From Pseudaminobacter soli (ex Li et al. 2025) (GTDB lineage: Bacteria > Pseudomonadota > Alphaproteobacteria > Rhizobiales > Rhizobiaceae): a stretch of DNA of 64,000 bases. The stretch covers positions 310,001 to 374,000 of the forward strand of contig NZ_JARXVF010000002.1 in assembly GCF_029892515.1 (NCBI RefSeq). Direction: 5' to 3'. The position numbers and the translations under genes were made by a program. A model generated the notes under the pieces. The model worked only from the letters and a program-made list of their open reading frames with translations, ran no database searches and was not told the DNA's origin. Numbering within the stretch: the stretch's first letter is position 1; each line of letters opens with the position of its first letter. Below, piece by piece: positions 44,861-53,440 of this stretch.

Positions 44861-45714
44861 TCTCGACCCAATCAGTCACCACCGTCGAAGAAATTCGCGA
44901 TGGCGCGCCGAGTGCCAGCCTGTGGTTCCAGTTGTACGTGTGGAAGAACAGGGACCTTTCGCGATCGCTGCTCGAACGCGTGGGAAAGGCGGGTGTGACC
45001 ACGCTGGTCGTCACCGCCGACACGCTGGTCGTCACCGCCGACACGCCGGTGGGCCCGAAGCGCGAATACAATCAGCGAAACGGCTTCTCAATCCCGATCA
45101 AACCGTCAGGACGCTTGGCCTGGGACGTCGTAACTCATCCACGCTGGCTGTGCGGCGTACTACTTCGCTATATGGTGACCACCGGAATGCCGACCTACGG
45201 TCACTACCCACAGGAATTCCGAAGTAGGGTCACGCGACCATCCGTCGCTGAGGACGTCAGGCTCGAAAACCACTTGAACTGGGACGACATACGGGATCTG
45301 CGGCGCTGGTGGAGGGGCAAGCTGCTCATCAAAGGCGTCCTTAGCTTACGCGACGCGTTGAAGGCGAAAGAGGTTGGCGCGGATGGCGTCGTCGTGTCCG
45401 CTCATGGTGCACGCAACTTGGATGCGGCGCCCGCCCCAATCGCGGTTCTTCCGCACATTGCCGACGTCCTGGGCGACAAGCTTGAGATCCTTGCCGATAG
45501 TGGTGTGGTGCGCGGCAGCGACATCCTCAAGTACATCGGCAGCGGCGCCACATCGGTCATGGTCGGCCGGCTTCCGCTGTGGGGCCTGGCGGCCGGAGGT
45601 GAGGCCGGGGCCTACGCCCTTCTGACGATGTTGCGGGAGGAGATCGATATAACCCTGACGATGCTCGGCATTCGCGCGCCCGCCGAGACACGGACGTTAG
45701 CCACTGGCAGGTGA
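44827..45714 (+). pseudogene. alpha-hydroxy-acid (L-lactate type) dehydrogenase, 5' truncated, with internal duplication
   Basis: About 295 residues of an FMN-dependent LldD/mandelate-dehydrogenase family protein: CISTQSVTTVEEIRDGAPSA, WFQLYVWKNRDLS, LLIKGVLSLRDALKAKEVGA, VVVSAHGARNLDAAPA and LADSGVVRGSDILKYIGSGA. The first 100 or so residues are missing. A 21-bp tandem duplication (45001-45042) inserts seven extra residues (TLVVTAD twice) at a core beta-strand before PVGPKRE. It is therefore very likely inactive. Confidence 0.75.
45001..45042. repeat. 21-bp perfect tandem duplication inside lldD
   Basis: The unit ACGCTGGTCGTCACCGCCGA plus C occurs twice head to tail, keeping the frame. It looks like a recent slippage or unequal-crossover event. 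Confidence 0.85.
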
Positions 45715-46108
45715 CGCTCAAACGATCCAGAGCGAATGCCGCAGGCGCAGGACTGACTTGAAACGCAGGCGATGTTCGACACCGAGAAGAGGGCGGCAAG
45801 TGCGCCTGATCCCGCCTCGTGAAACCCGTCGTCAAACGCCAGAAGAAGTCGCGCCCCTTACCCATCACGTCTGTCCTTGTCGAACCAGTCATGACCTGCA
45901 GCATCGCTTCGACCTTTATGTTCTCCTCCCGGCCCATTCGATAGGCAAGTGTGAGTTGGTCGATCGCCTCGACGATTTCGTTGTCTGTCCAGCCGGCGGC
46001 ACGCACGTTGTCGATCAGATCATACAGCGCGTCCTCGATCGCCTGCTGACAGTCGATATCCCTTTCGGGATAGTGTTCCTGCCGTTTCGGCGGGTCGATC
46101 TGCGCCAT
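45557..46108 (-). CDS. hypothetical protein, probably with a replaced C-terminus
   Basis: 183 residues. The first 85 (ERDIDCQQAIEDALYDLIDN, VRAAGWTDNEIVEAIDQLTL) look like a small acidic helical protein known from Rhizobiales without function. From about 45840 the frame runs antisense to the 3' end of lldD with Arg/Pro-rich composition, so the native C-terminus has probably been lost at a junction. No ribosome site is evident. Confidence 0.4.
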   Translation of the reverse strand: MAQIDPPKRQEHYPERDIDCQQAIEDALYDLIDNVRAAGWTDNEIVEAIDQLTLAYRMGREENIKVEAMLQVMTGSTRTDVMGKGRDFFWRLTTGFTRRDQAHLPPSSRCRTSPAFQVSPAPAAFALDRLSVTCQWLTSVSRRARECRASSGLYRSPPATSSEGRRPRPHLRPPGPTAEAGRP

Positions 46109-46120
46109 CTGGGTCGCGGT

Positions 46121-46804
46121 TCAGGCCGCTAGCGGCTCGATCATATTGGCGTTGTCGTTTCGCCTTCTGTCCTTGGTGGATGAGTTGACCGCGCGATTCA
46201 CGCGATAGAATTCCAGGCTGCCATCCAAATCATGATTCAGCAGACCCTTGGCGTCCGGGACTGATGTCGACGGGTCCAACCATCCATCGTAGACGGCAGG
46301 ATCAAGAATGATCGGCTGGCGATCGTGCAATTGCTTCATCGGCTCCTGCGCCGCCGCGGTCAGGATCGTGCAACTGGTTATGTCGAGCGCCTGGTTGTAG
46401 GCCCACAGGCCGGCGAATGAGAAAGGCTGGTGCTGCGGCAGATGGATGTGCCAGGGGTCTTTCTCGCCGTCGGCGCCCTTTGACCATTTGTAAAAACCAT
46501 CCGCTGGGATCAGACAGCGCTTGGCCTTGAACGAGTCCCGGAAAGCCGGCTTGCTGTCGGCATCTTCCGAACGCGCATTGAATAGCGTGAACTTGGGCAT
46601 TTCCTTCGCCCAGAACGGCACCAGCCACCAGCGGCCCTCGCGGACCTTGTGATGGCCGTCATCGCCGGCAGTGATGAACGTGACGCCCTGCGTCGGCGCG
46701 ATTTTGTAGCGGGCTTCGGTGTTTCTGCCCCTGTCATTGACGGTCAGTCGATACTACGCGTGGATTTCAGCCCAAGTGTGATACTGCGTGAACCTACCGC
46801 ACAC
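46121..46804 (-). pseudogene. SRAP domain protein (YedK/HMCES family) with an amber codon
   Basis: From GTG 46804 (AAGGAG nearby) the frame begins V-C-G-R-F; Cys2 is the residue that crosslinks abasic DNA in this family. Codon 17 is TAG (46754-46756), after which the same frame continues intact through GWWLVPFWAKEM-like text, CLIPADGFYKWSKG, and the catalytic LHDRQPIIL, to a normal end. The total of 227 codons fits the family. A single nonsense change is the only visible lesion. A late start inside would lose Cys2. Confidence 0.8.
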
Positions 46805-46957
46805 TTTTCCTCTCCTTGCCCGTCCGGCCAACGTTGAAAGCATAGGTATAACCACGGAGAAAGGCGAGAGTGAGGGCTTCCCGCCTGGGCGTCGTGCTGG
46901 CCCAACTGGATGGCGCCGTAAGCCGGTACACACTTTCAATTCTGTGCTGGCCAGGCC

Positions 46958-46990
46958 TAAAAAAGGCCCCGGCAGAAAAGAGCCGGGGCC
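46958..46990 (-). terminator. rho-independent terminator of the paralogous 120-aa gene
   Basis: On the minus strand GGCCCCGGC-TCTTTTCT-GCCGGGGCC is followed by TTTTTT. The stem is two base pairs longer than that of copy 1. Confidence 0.88.
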
Positions 46991-47003
46991 CCAGAGAACC
47001 TGA

Positions 47004-47366
47004 TTAGGTTTTTTTCTTCGTGATTAGCGTCAGCGTTCCATCTGTGACCATGCTTGTGCCGACCACGTGTGCAGATGTCGCCCCTTTGGCATCGAGCGCG
47101 GCTTTCGCCTCCGGGATGCCATCGATGCCAGTGCGCAGCTTCTTGAGATTGGCTTCGCCAGCCTGCGCCGCAATTTGTTCTACCTGCTTTTGTGCCTTGT
47201 GAGGCAATTCGCTGACATCGACGACGTTGATGCGCTGGATTTTTGGTGCTTCCGGTGTAGCTACCGGTGCCTGCTTCGGCGGCTGTGGCGCTGATGTTTC
47301 TTGTGCGTTCGCCGCCAAGGCGCCAATGAAGGTGATGCTTGCTGCCAGCATGATAGCTTTGCGCAT
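47004..47366 (-). CDS. small exported protein of unknown function (copy 2)
   Basis: 120 residues, signal peptide MRKAIMLAASITFIGALAAN, Pro-rich segment, ending TLTLITKKKT. It differs from the 11453-11815 copy by about a dozen substitutions (for example KKLRTGIDGIPE against QQLRTSIDATPE) and no gaps. The spread of changes with an open frame suggests that both copies are or were functional. Confidence 0.75.
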   Translation of the reverse strand: MRKAIMLAASITFIGALAANAQETSAPQPPKQAPVATPEAPKIQRINVVDVSELPHKAQKQVEQIAAQAGEANLKKLRTGIDGIPEAKAALDAKGATSAHVVGTSMVTDGTLTLITKKKT

Positions 47367-47489
47367 GGGTATCCCTTTCAAGTTGGCCCCCGCCAACCGA
47401 CCAACCCACAACGACAATGAGTTCATAGGCTGCCATTCACGGGGCCATTTCGTGACCATATGTTGTCGACGGTGTGAGATGCGGTGCCG

Positions 47490-47714
47490 AACAGTAAAAA
47501 GGTGTCCGCAGTGTCCGCAGACGGGTGCCCATCCGAGCTAGCTTGGTGCCCCAATCCCTAAGGTGGCCCGACATCCCGCAAGGCAGGGTGTGGGGGAGCC
47601 TGCGAAAGCCGGGCCGGCCCCGATGGAATCGGGACACTGACCTTATACCAGCGGTGGGGCCGCATCGCCGCTCAAACTCACACAGAGCTAACAGCTATGA
47701 CACCTGTGAGGGCG
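47490..47714. other. non-coding stretch upstream of the duplicated block
   Basis: No supported gene. A short plus-strand stretch (VPQSLRWPDIPQGRVWGSLR) has no start or family and is probably mobile-element debris. Confidence 0.35.
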
Positions 47715-47879
47715 TCACTCCACACTGTGCGGGACCTCGCCTGATCTCGTGACGGCTGACATGCGGTGTCCACCCAGAGATAACAGCGCCCAGACCCAGA
47801 TGACGAAGATCGCCACCAGTCCTGTCAGGATTCAATAAGGCCAGCGGCCGTAGCCGCCGCGATGCGGTTTCGGACTCAT
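47715..47879 (-). pseudogene. 55-aa membrane protein, copy with in-frame TGA
   Basis: Same frame and layout as the intact gene at 60111-60278: MSPKPHRGGYGRWPY, then TGA where the other copy has Trp, then ILTGLVAIFVIWVWALLSLG and GGHRMSAVTRSG. GAGGAGGTGCG precedes the ATG. A Trp (TGG) to TGA change disables it. Confidence 0.65.
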
Positions 47880-48132
47880 CGCACCTCCTCGGCTGAATCT
47901 AACCCCAGCGGCGCAGTAAGCTGACAGGGTAGGAGGCACTTCGTCAAAAACTTCCGCAACGCTGGCTTACCCCCAGCGAGTTGGCAGCGTGACGGAAGTT
48001 CAGGTGCTCGGCAACCGCCAACGTCTGAACCAATGACGTCAAGGGAATGCGTGAACCAAGAATGGTCCGGTCACGCATATCCGCCTTGGTGCGCCTCCTC
48101 ATGATCAACACATCGGACAGAAAGCCGATGTG

Positions 48133-48861
48133 CTACCGCGTTGCGGATATGAGAAGCATCATCGGCCTCTCAATTTCTTCCTCCAAAGCTGGGTTCTCTC
48201 TGATCTGCTCCAGCGATGGCGCGAACTCTTCAACGACTTTGATCGTAAACCCGGCGCGGATCAGTGTGTTGAGCGTCGTGCCAATGGTCCGATGATATTT
48301 GACAACTCCTTTTACAAACCAGTCGGTCTGGCGCTCGCCCTCAACAGAATAGCGGTTCACAGGCCAGGTCTTGCGACCATCCTCATCTTGGATCCATCGC
48401 GGATGAGTGGCCGCCATGAAAATCGGATGCTCGATGGTAAGGACGAAATCGGCTCCGGGCACGAGCGATCGATGAACCATGCGAGCGAGCCGTTCGAAGT
48501 CGCGAACATAGTGAAATGTCAGGGCGCTGTAAGCGAGATCGAACGCTGCTTCGGGCAACTCAAGTGTTTCAAGATCTGCCGTTCGGTACGTGATCGCATC
48601 GTCGCTCGTGATCTCTTGCGCACGAGAGATCATCTTCTCGGACAGGTCGATCCCGAGGACTGACGTTGCCCCCTGTTCGCGCATCCAGCGCGAAGCCCAG
48701 CCGAAACCGCAACCGAGGTCGACGATCCGTGTGCCGGCCAAGTTAGGAAGCAGAGCGCGTATCGCCGGCCATTCGGGCGCGCCGGAGAGCCCCTGAACTT
48801 ATCTGGGAAGCTGGCTATAGCCAGAAAAGAAGTCGGGATTGTCGTAGATATTTTGTGCCAT
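48133..48861 (-). pseudogene. class I SAM-dependent methyltransferase with an early ochre codon
   Basis: From ATG 48861 the frame reads MAQNIYDNPDFFSGYSQLPR, meets TAA (48799-48801, codon 21), then continues in frame with VQGLSGAPEWPAIRALLPNL and the SAM motif IVDLGCGFGWASRW, and is open to the end (about 242 codons). The first 20 residues are typical for this methyltransferase type. Re-initiation downstream could still yield a protein with the SAM fold, so loss of function is likely but not certain. Confidence 0.7.
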
Positions 48862-49332
48862 GATGGACTCCATCGAAGATGATGGGACGAGGCACAGGTC
48901 ATGCGGAAAGCCTCGTCCACGAAGGGCGCGAGGCCTAGGTATCGTTCCGCTGTCGATATTAAAGCGGTCGACGTCCCGGCATCCCGCCTACTGGGATGCC
49001 GGCGAACCGGGAGACAATATGAGTATCCTTCTCGACCATGGAGAAATGATATTATCCGGTATTGTTGGCGTCAACAGAGTGTCGTCGAGGTCGAAGAGAG
49101 GGCGCCGGTATTTCATTTTTCAATCCATTGAAGAGCGATGCCAATGACCTGTCGAGCGTCACAGGCAACTGGATAGCCGGCGCGGCCAGGCCGAACGGCA
49201 TATGTCCAAGGCGGGCTAAGGTGGTGGGTTCCGCCCACAAATGACAACCTCTAAGGTTCGAGATTGGTGACAAATCGGTCCTTCAGCCGGTCGCAAAATT
49301 GGATCGCGACAAGCTAAGTCATTCCTTCTATC
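48862..49332. other. gene-poor stretch with a stable hairpin
   Basis: 471 bases without a supported gene. A perfect 10-bp stem CCGGCATCCC-GCCTACT-GGGATGCCGG lies at 48976-49002, with no T-run. Small plus-strand frames here have no ribosome sites or families. Confidence 0.4.
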
Positions 49333-49869
49333 TCATTCCGTCAGGCGGCAGCTCCCGCCCCGCACAGCCTCGATAACCACGGAAAGAGTTTGCTCCCGAG
49401 TATGCGCATCTATCGGCAGGGCATGCCGCTCAAGCTGACCTAGCGATGAGAGTTGCTTGTGGAGTTCCGTGATTGGACCGGGATCATTCAAGGTGTCGCC
49501 GCCACGCTCTTGGCAGCGGCGGATGGCCACATCGAGAGGCGGGCGGAGAACCACGTAGTGAACTGGTACGGAGATTTTCCTGAACGGAGCGAGGAACCAC
49601 GGTCCGACAATGCCGTCCACGATGACAAAGTAGCCGCCGCTGGCATAGCCTTCGGCGGCCTGCGCTAGCACATCGACAACAACGGTGTTCTGGTCATGAG
49701 CTTCCGGCAGATAGGGCTGGATCGCTCCATTCTTGATGAAATGCCAGAAATCGTCGGAATGAAGATGGACCTTCGACGATCCGGGCTCTCTGGCGAGCGC
49801 CTGCGCCGTCGTGGTTTTTCCGGAACCGGGAGGCCCGGTCAGAATGAGTATTTCGCCTGTATGATTCAT
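49333..49869 (-). CDS. AAA-type P-loop kinase-like protein
   Basis: 178 residues from ATG 49869. Walker A LTGPPGSGKTTTAQAL, a HSDDF motif resembling the substrate-side Asp of gluconate/chloramphenicol phosphotransferase-type kinases, then a VIVDGIVGPWFLAPF segment. It belongs to the broad kinase-like AAA_33 group; the phosphate acceptor is unknown. The gene is intact and stands alone in a degraded area. Confidence 0.7.
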   Translation of the reverse strand: MNHTGEILILTGPPGSGKTTTAQALAREPGSSKVHLHSDDFWHFIKNGAIQPYLPEAHDQNTVVVDVLAQAAEGYASGGYFVIVDGIVGPWFLAPFRKISVPVHYVVLRPPLDVAIRRCQERGGDTLNDPGPITELHKQLSSLGQLERHALPIDAHTREQTLSVVIEAVRGGSCRLTE

Positions 49870-49891
49870 CCGCCTTCTACCTAGCATTGAG

Positions 49892-50227
49892 CAGGCGTCT
49901 GCAGATCACAGCCCGCCCGCCCTGTTCAGGCCGGCCCTCACACAGGTCATCGCCGACGGCGTCGCCCGGGGCGTCTTCGATACGTTCGATGCGGAGAGTG
50001 TGGCCGACCTGCTCTTGAACCTTCCCGCGAGCACCTATCCCATTCTTGCTGAGATCATTGCGTCACCAGCGAAAGGCCGAATGGAGGAGCTGATCGATCT
50101 GCTCGATCGCCGCCTGCGCTTGTACGGAATCGCCATCGACCGGGTTCTCGGTCTCCCGGATGGAAGCGTGCCGCTCGCCAACATCCAGCACCTCCGCAAG
50201 CTCATCAGCGCTCGAGATTCCTCATGA
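49892..50227 (+). pseudogene. TetR family regulator, C-terminal fragment
   Basis: The frame reads LFRPALTQVIADGVARGVFD and continues through SVADLLLNLPASTYPILAEI to a stop at 50227. It is the ligand-binding half of a TetR protein; the helix-turn-helix half is missing and the DNA upstream is occupied by the kinase-like gene. Confidence 0.6.
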
Positions 50228-50278
50228 TACGGTCCCTGAACATCGCGACAGCTTCGGGCAGCCAGCCATTGGCAACAG

Positions 50279-50309
50279 GCTAGTGGTGAAAACCTGACGC
50301 TTGGTACCC
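50279..50309. repeat. 31-bp inverted repeat, left arm (hxlR-nmrA module)
   Basis: GCTAGTGGTGAAAACCTGAC followed by GCTTGGTACCC recurs inverted at 52059-52089 with two mismatches. The arms enclose the hxlR/nmrA pair exactly. Confidence 0.75.
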
Positions 50310-50465
50310 GCAATGAACGGCAAGATCCGACCTCGAAGTGGCCATTCAGGGTTGGATTGGTGTTTGCCGAAAGCTGCCGCCTTATGGGTGCAACACATGA
50401 TGCACCCCACGTCTGAGCAGAAAACTCAGTTTAGAACCGGGTCGAGGCTGCGGCGGGTCCCAAAG

Positions 50466-50879
50466 TTACTGCTCGGCTTTGTCGTAGGCGCGACGATGTT
50501 CTTCAATGGTAGGCAGATTATCTCGAATCCAAAAGTTGAGTCCTTCAAGGGCGTGCAAAACGCCGGTTCCCATGTCGGTCAACTCGTATTCGACCCGCGG
50601 TGGCACTTCGGGAAAATAATGACGCACGACAAGCCCGTCGCGCTCTAGATTGCGCAGTGTCAGCGTCAGCATTCGCTGGGTGATCCCGTCGATCTCTTTT
50701 TTGAGCGCTGAAAAGCGGAGCCGCCGCTCATCTGCGCGGGAGAGACGCCACAGGACTTGGACAGTCCATTTGTCACCGAGCCGCGTGCAGATCCCGTTTG
50801 ATGGGATTGGTTTGAACTCCAGATTGCCCTCTGGCGCCTGATATGAGCGGGCATGAATGGAATTGTCCAAGAGTATCAT
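50466..50879 (-). CDS. HxlR family transcriptional regulator
   Basis: 137 residues with the HxlR winged helix: GDKWTVQVLWRLSRADERRL, FSALKKEIDGITQRMLTLTL and a wing VVRHYFPEVPPRVEYELTDM. HxlR regulators often sense aldehydes or quinones and control a divergent oxidoreductase, as here: the nmrA-like gene starts 92 bases away on the other strand. Confidence 0.88.
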   Translation of the reverse strand: MILLDNSIHARSYQAPEGNLEFKPIPSNGICTRLGDKWTVQVLWRLSRADERRLRFSALKKEIDGITQRMLTLTLRNLERDGLVVRHYFPEVPPRVEYELTDMGTGVLHALEGLNFWIRDNLPTIEEHRRAYDKAEQ

Positions 50880-50971
50880 CCCTGTACCTGATGCTGAAAA
50901 ATGTGCCGTCTTCCAACGTCATTCTATCTGTATATATGGATGCCCTTGGTTCAACACGAGGGTTCTCATCA

Positions 50972-51871
50972 ATGACCAATGACAAACGTCCGATCCTGGT
51001 TTTCGGTGCGACCGGTCGTCAGGGCGGATCGGTCGCTAAAGCTTTGCTGAAGGCAGGGTGGCCTGTTCGCGCACTTGTACTGGATCCAATGGAACCGGCC
51101 TCGATTGCCCTACGAGACGCAGGCGTCGAACTGGTGCCCGGGTCATTCAAAGACACGGATGTGATCCGGGCGGCGATGAAAGATGCTTATGGCGTTTTCA
51201 GCGTCTTGCCAGCCAACTTGGCGGCAGAGGAAGAAGTACGCTACGGCACCTCTCTCGCTGACTTGAGTGTCGAAAGCGGCGTCGCTCATCTCGTTTATTC
51301 CTCGGGCGCCAGCGCCGGGGATAAGCTGACAGGTGTGGCGCGGTTCGACGCCAAACCTCGCATCGAGGCGCACATCCGCAAACTGCCCATCAGCGCAACC
51401 ATCGTCAGGCCCATGATCTTCATGGAAATGCTTGTGCGACCTAGGTTCGGCTTGGACGAAGGGCGGTTGCTCTCTCTTATCAGACCAGATCATTCGATCC
51501 AGCTTACTGCCGTGAACGACATCGGAAAGTTCGTTGCGGCCATGTTCGCCGACAAGGCTCGGTTCGGCGGGGTGACTTTGAAGATCGCAAGCGACAGGGT
51601 GACAGGTCTTGAGCTCGAAGCCGCCTTTACCGAAGTCGCCGGTCGCCCGATAACTTATGCACGCCTTCCGGATGACGTTCTCGCAGCCAATGCGGACCTC
51701 GCGCACATGGCTAAGAGCTTGGAAGATGGCCCGCTGGCAGAACGTGTCGATCTAAACGCTATGCGGGAGATCAATCCAGAACTCCTCTCTTTCCGATCTT
51801 GGCTTGCCGGCAGCGGACGCAAGGCGCTCGTTGACGCCTTAGGGACAAGTGCTGCCCACCAACCAGAGTAG
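50972..51871 (+). CDS. NmrA-like NAD(P)-binding protein
   Basis: 299 residues, atypical SDR of the NmrA/quinone-reductase type: N-terminal ILVFGATGRQGGSVAKALLK (GxxGxxG), a VYSSGASAGDKL stretch in place of a catalytic Tyr-x3-Lys, and an NmrA-type C-terminal part. Members act as redox sensors or quinone reductases. It is divergent from hxlR and probably its target. Both genes are intact inside the 31-bp inverted repeats. Confidence 0.82.
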   Translation: MTNDKRPILVFGATGRQGGSVAKALLKAGWPVRALVLDPMEPASIALRDAGVELVPGSFKDTDVIRAAMKDAYGVFSVLPANLAAEEEVRYGTSLADLSVESGVAHLVYSSGASAGDKLTGVARFDAKPRIEAHIRKLPISATIVRPMIFMEMLVRPRFGLDEGRLLSLIRPDHSIQLTAVNDIGKFVAAMFADKARFGGVTLKIASDRVTGLELEAAFTEVAGRPITYARLPDDVLAANADLAHMAKSLEDGPLAERVDLNAMREINPELLSFRSWLAGSGRKALVDALGTSAAHQPE

Positions 51872-52058
51872 CAGTGTTTTGGTGGCTTCGATCGCTGCCG
51901 CCGCTCCGGCATGCGAGCGATCGCAGAAGCAAAGGCGAGCGAAAACGCCCGCGGACAGAATGTGACTGCTTAATTGCGCAACCACGCAGATCTTCGTTCC
52001 AGCGAGCAACGCCAGGAGCGGACTGGCGGCTTCCCACCCCAGAGCAGCTCTCCGTGTC

Positions 52059-52089
52059 GGGCACCAAGCGTCAGGCTTTCACCACTAGC
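52059..52089. repeat. 31-bp inverted repeat, right arm
   Basis: Reverse complement of 50279-50309 with two mismatches. It ends about 35 bases before the acetyltransferase start. Confidence 0.75.
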
Positions 52090-52124
52090 TTCCTCTCGCA
52101 AACTCAATGATTGGTACCGCTGCT

Positions 52125-52556
52125 ATGAATCCAACTCCATCTGAAGCCGCAGGCGAACCGCAGGTGACCACCGAGTGGCGAGGCCCATTTAAGAACAGCG
52201 AAGTCAACTTACTGCACGCAGAGTGCTTCGAGCATAGGTTATTCGAGGACGATTGGTGGGCCCAGGTCAACCGCATCAGCCTGGGCTGGGTCTGTTTGCG
52301 CCAAGCAACAAATCTGATCGGGTTCGTTAATGTCGCCTGGGATGGAGCTGTCCACGCCTTCGTTCTGGACACGATGATAACGACTGCATTCAGGCGACAG
52401 GGCCTTGCGACAGATTTGATAAGGGAGGCGGTTGAACGTGCGAGGGAAGCCGGCTGCGAATGGCTTCATGTTGATTTCGATCCTCACCTCCGCTCGTTCT
52501 ATTTCGACGCTTGCGGCTTCAGGCCAACGGACGCTGGACTCATCCCACTCAAGTAG
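52125..52556 (+). CDS. GNAT family N-acetyltransferase
   Basis: 143 residues. Motif A is FRRQGLATDLIREAVERARE, followed by GCEWLHVDFDPHLRSFYFDA. ATG 52107 would give six more residues; neither start has a clear ribosome site. Substrate unknown. The stop is six bases before the immunity-like pseudogene, the pairing seen in relatives, so both probably came as one unit. Confidence 0.8.
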   Translation: MNPTPSEAAGEPQVTTEWRGPFKNSEVNLLHAECFEHRLFEDDWWAQVNRISLGWVCLRQATNLIGFVNVAWDGAVHAFVLDTMITTAFRRQGLATDLIREAVERAREAGCEWLHVDFDPHLRSFYFDACGFRPTDAGLIPLK

Positions 52557-52561
52557 CAGCG

Positions 52562-53009
52562 ATGACGATTGAACTCAGTCGCGCCGAACTCCACGCTGTC
52601 GCCGGCTACGCTGCCGTTTGCGCGCGGGAAGCGTTGCCGATCTTCGAAGCCGAATGCCCTGAAGATCCACGACCTCGCACGGCGATCGAGGGGCGTTCGC
52701 GGACGGTGCCGAGCGAACTAAAGCGATCCGAGATAGCGCGTGGGCTGCGCAGCGGGCAGCTCAGGAAAGCCGGGACGCCGGACTGGCTGCTGCAAGCGAA
52801 GCCGCACGCGCTGCTTTGGCCGCGGCAGGCGCGGCGTTTCTTCACCCGCTCGCGAAAGCGACGCAGGTCAAACATATTCTCGGGCCGGCCGCCCATGCGG
52901 CGCGAGCGTTTGAGCTTTCCGCTGGCGACGATCCAGATGTGGGTACGACCCATGTGGAGAAAGCGGGGCTGCTCGATTTCCCAATGTGCGGGTGGTGCTG
53001 CGCTGCTAG
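52562..53009 (+). pseudogene. putative immunity-protein-family gene, frameshifted
   Basis: From ATG 52562 the frame gives IELSRAELHAVAGYAAVCAR and FEAECPEDPRPRTAIEG. Near 52685-52692 the sense moves to another frame (AFADGAERTKAIRDSAWAAQ, then AALAAAGAAFLHPLAKATQV and KHILGPAAHAARAFELSAGD) and near 52980 shifts again, ending VRVVLRC at 53007-53009. The pieces match the 'putative immunity protein' family that I recall as about 160 residues. At least two frameshifts make it inactive. Confidence 0.55.
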
Positions 53010-53440
53010 GGTCGCAAGCGCGTCAGCGCCGCTTTCGCGTCGGGGAGGATGCCACGGAACACCCACGTCGACCCATGCCTGGGGCGACAAGGATTCCTGC
53101 AAAGGGCGGGTGGCGTAGATTGGCTCCAGGGTTGGGAGCTTCTTGCAGCTAACAAAAGCTTGTCGTTTCAGCCGCAACGGGGGCACTTGCATCCGGCCTC
53201 CGTCTCTGGCGGACGAGCGACTTTCTGGCAGGGGACAGGCTAGTTGTGGTTGTATGCCCGGCCGCCTGTGGGTGGACATCCACTACATCATCGCCTATAT
53301 AGAGATCTGTGATGCCGATTATCGATTTCATAGATTGTATTTTCGGCAGCAGTAATCAAATCCAGAATTGGATGTCGGTAATATAGATCGTAGATAAGGA
53401 GATATTATCTGCCGATGCAGGCGGATGTGATTGCCTCATA
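53010..53440. other. intergenic stretch before the betaine transporter operon
   Basis: 431 bases without a recognisable gene. The AT-rich part from 53280 to 53420 probably carries the promoter of the operon. No operator could be assigned. Confidence 0.45.

Larger units (their letters stand above)
46958..47489. repeat. 531-bp duplicated block, copy 2
   Basis: Same-orientation counterpart of 11409-11939, carrying gene, terminator and upstream region. Both copies end at the same upstream GCGGTGCCG, beyond which the flanks differ completely. Confidence 0.85.

Noticed and set aside
46754-46756. Selenocysteine or pyrrolysine decoding of in-frame stops (TAG in SRAP, TGA in the 55-aa copy)
   Set aside because: No SECIS-type structure or pyl/sel genes in view, and the replaced residues in relatives are ordinary Leu and Trp; nonsense mutation is simpler.
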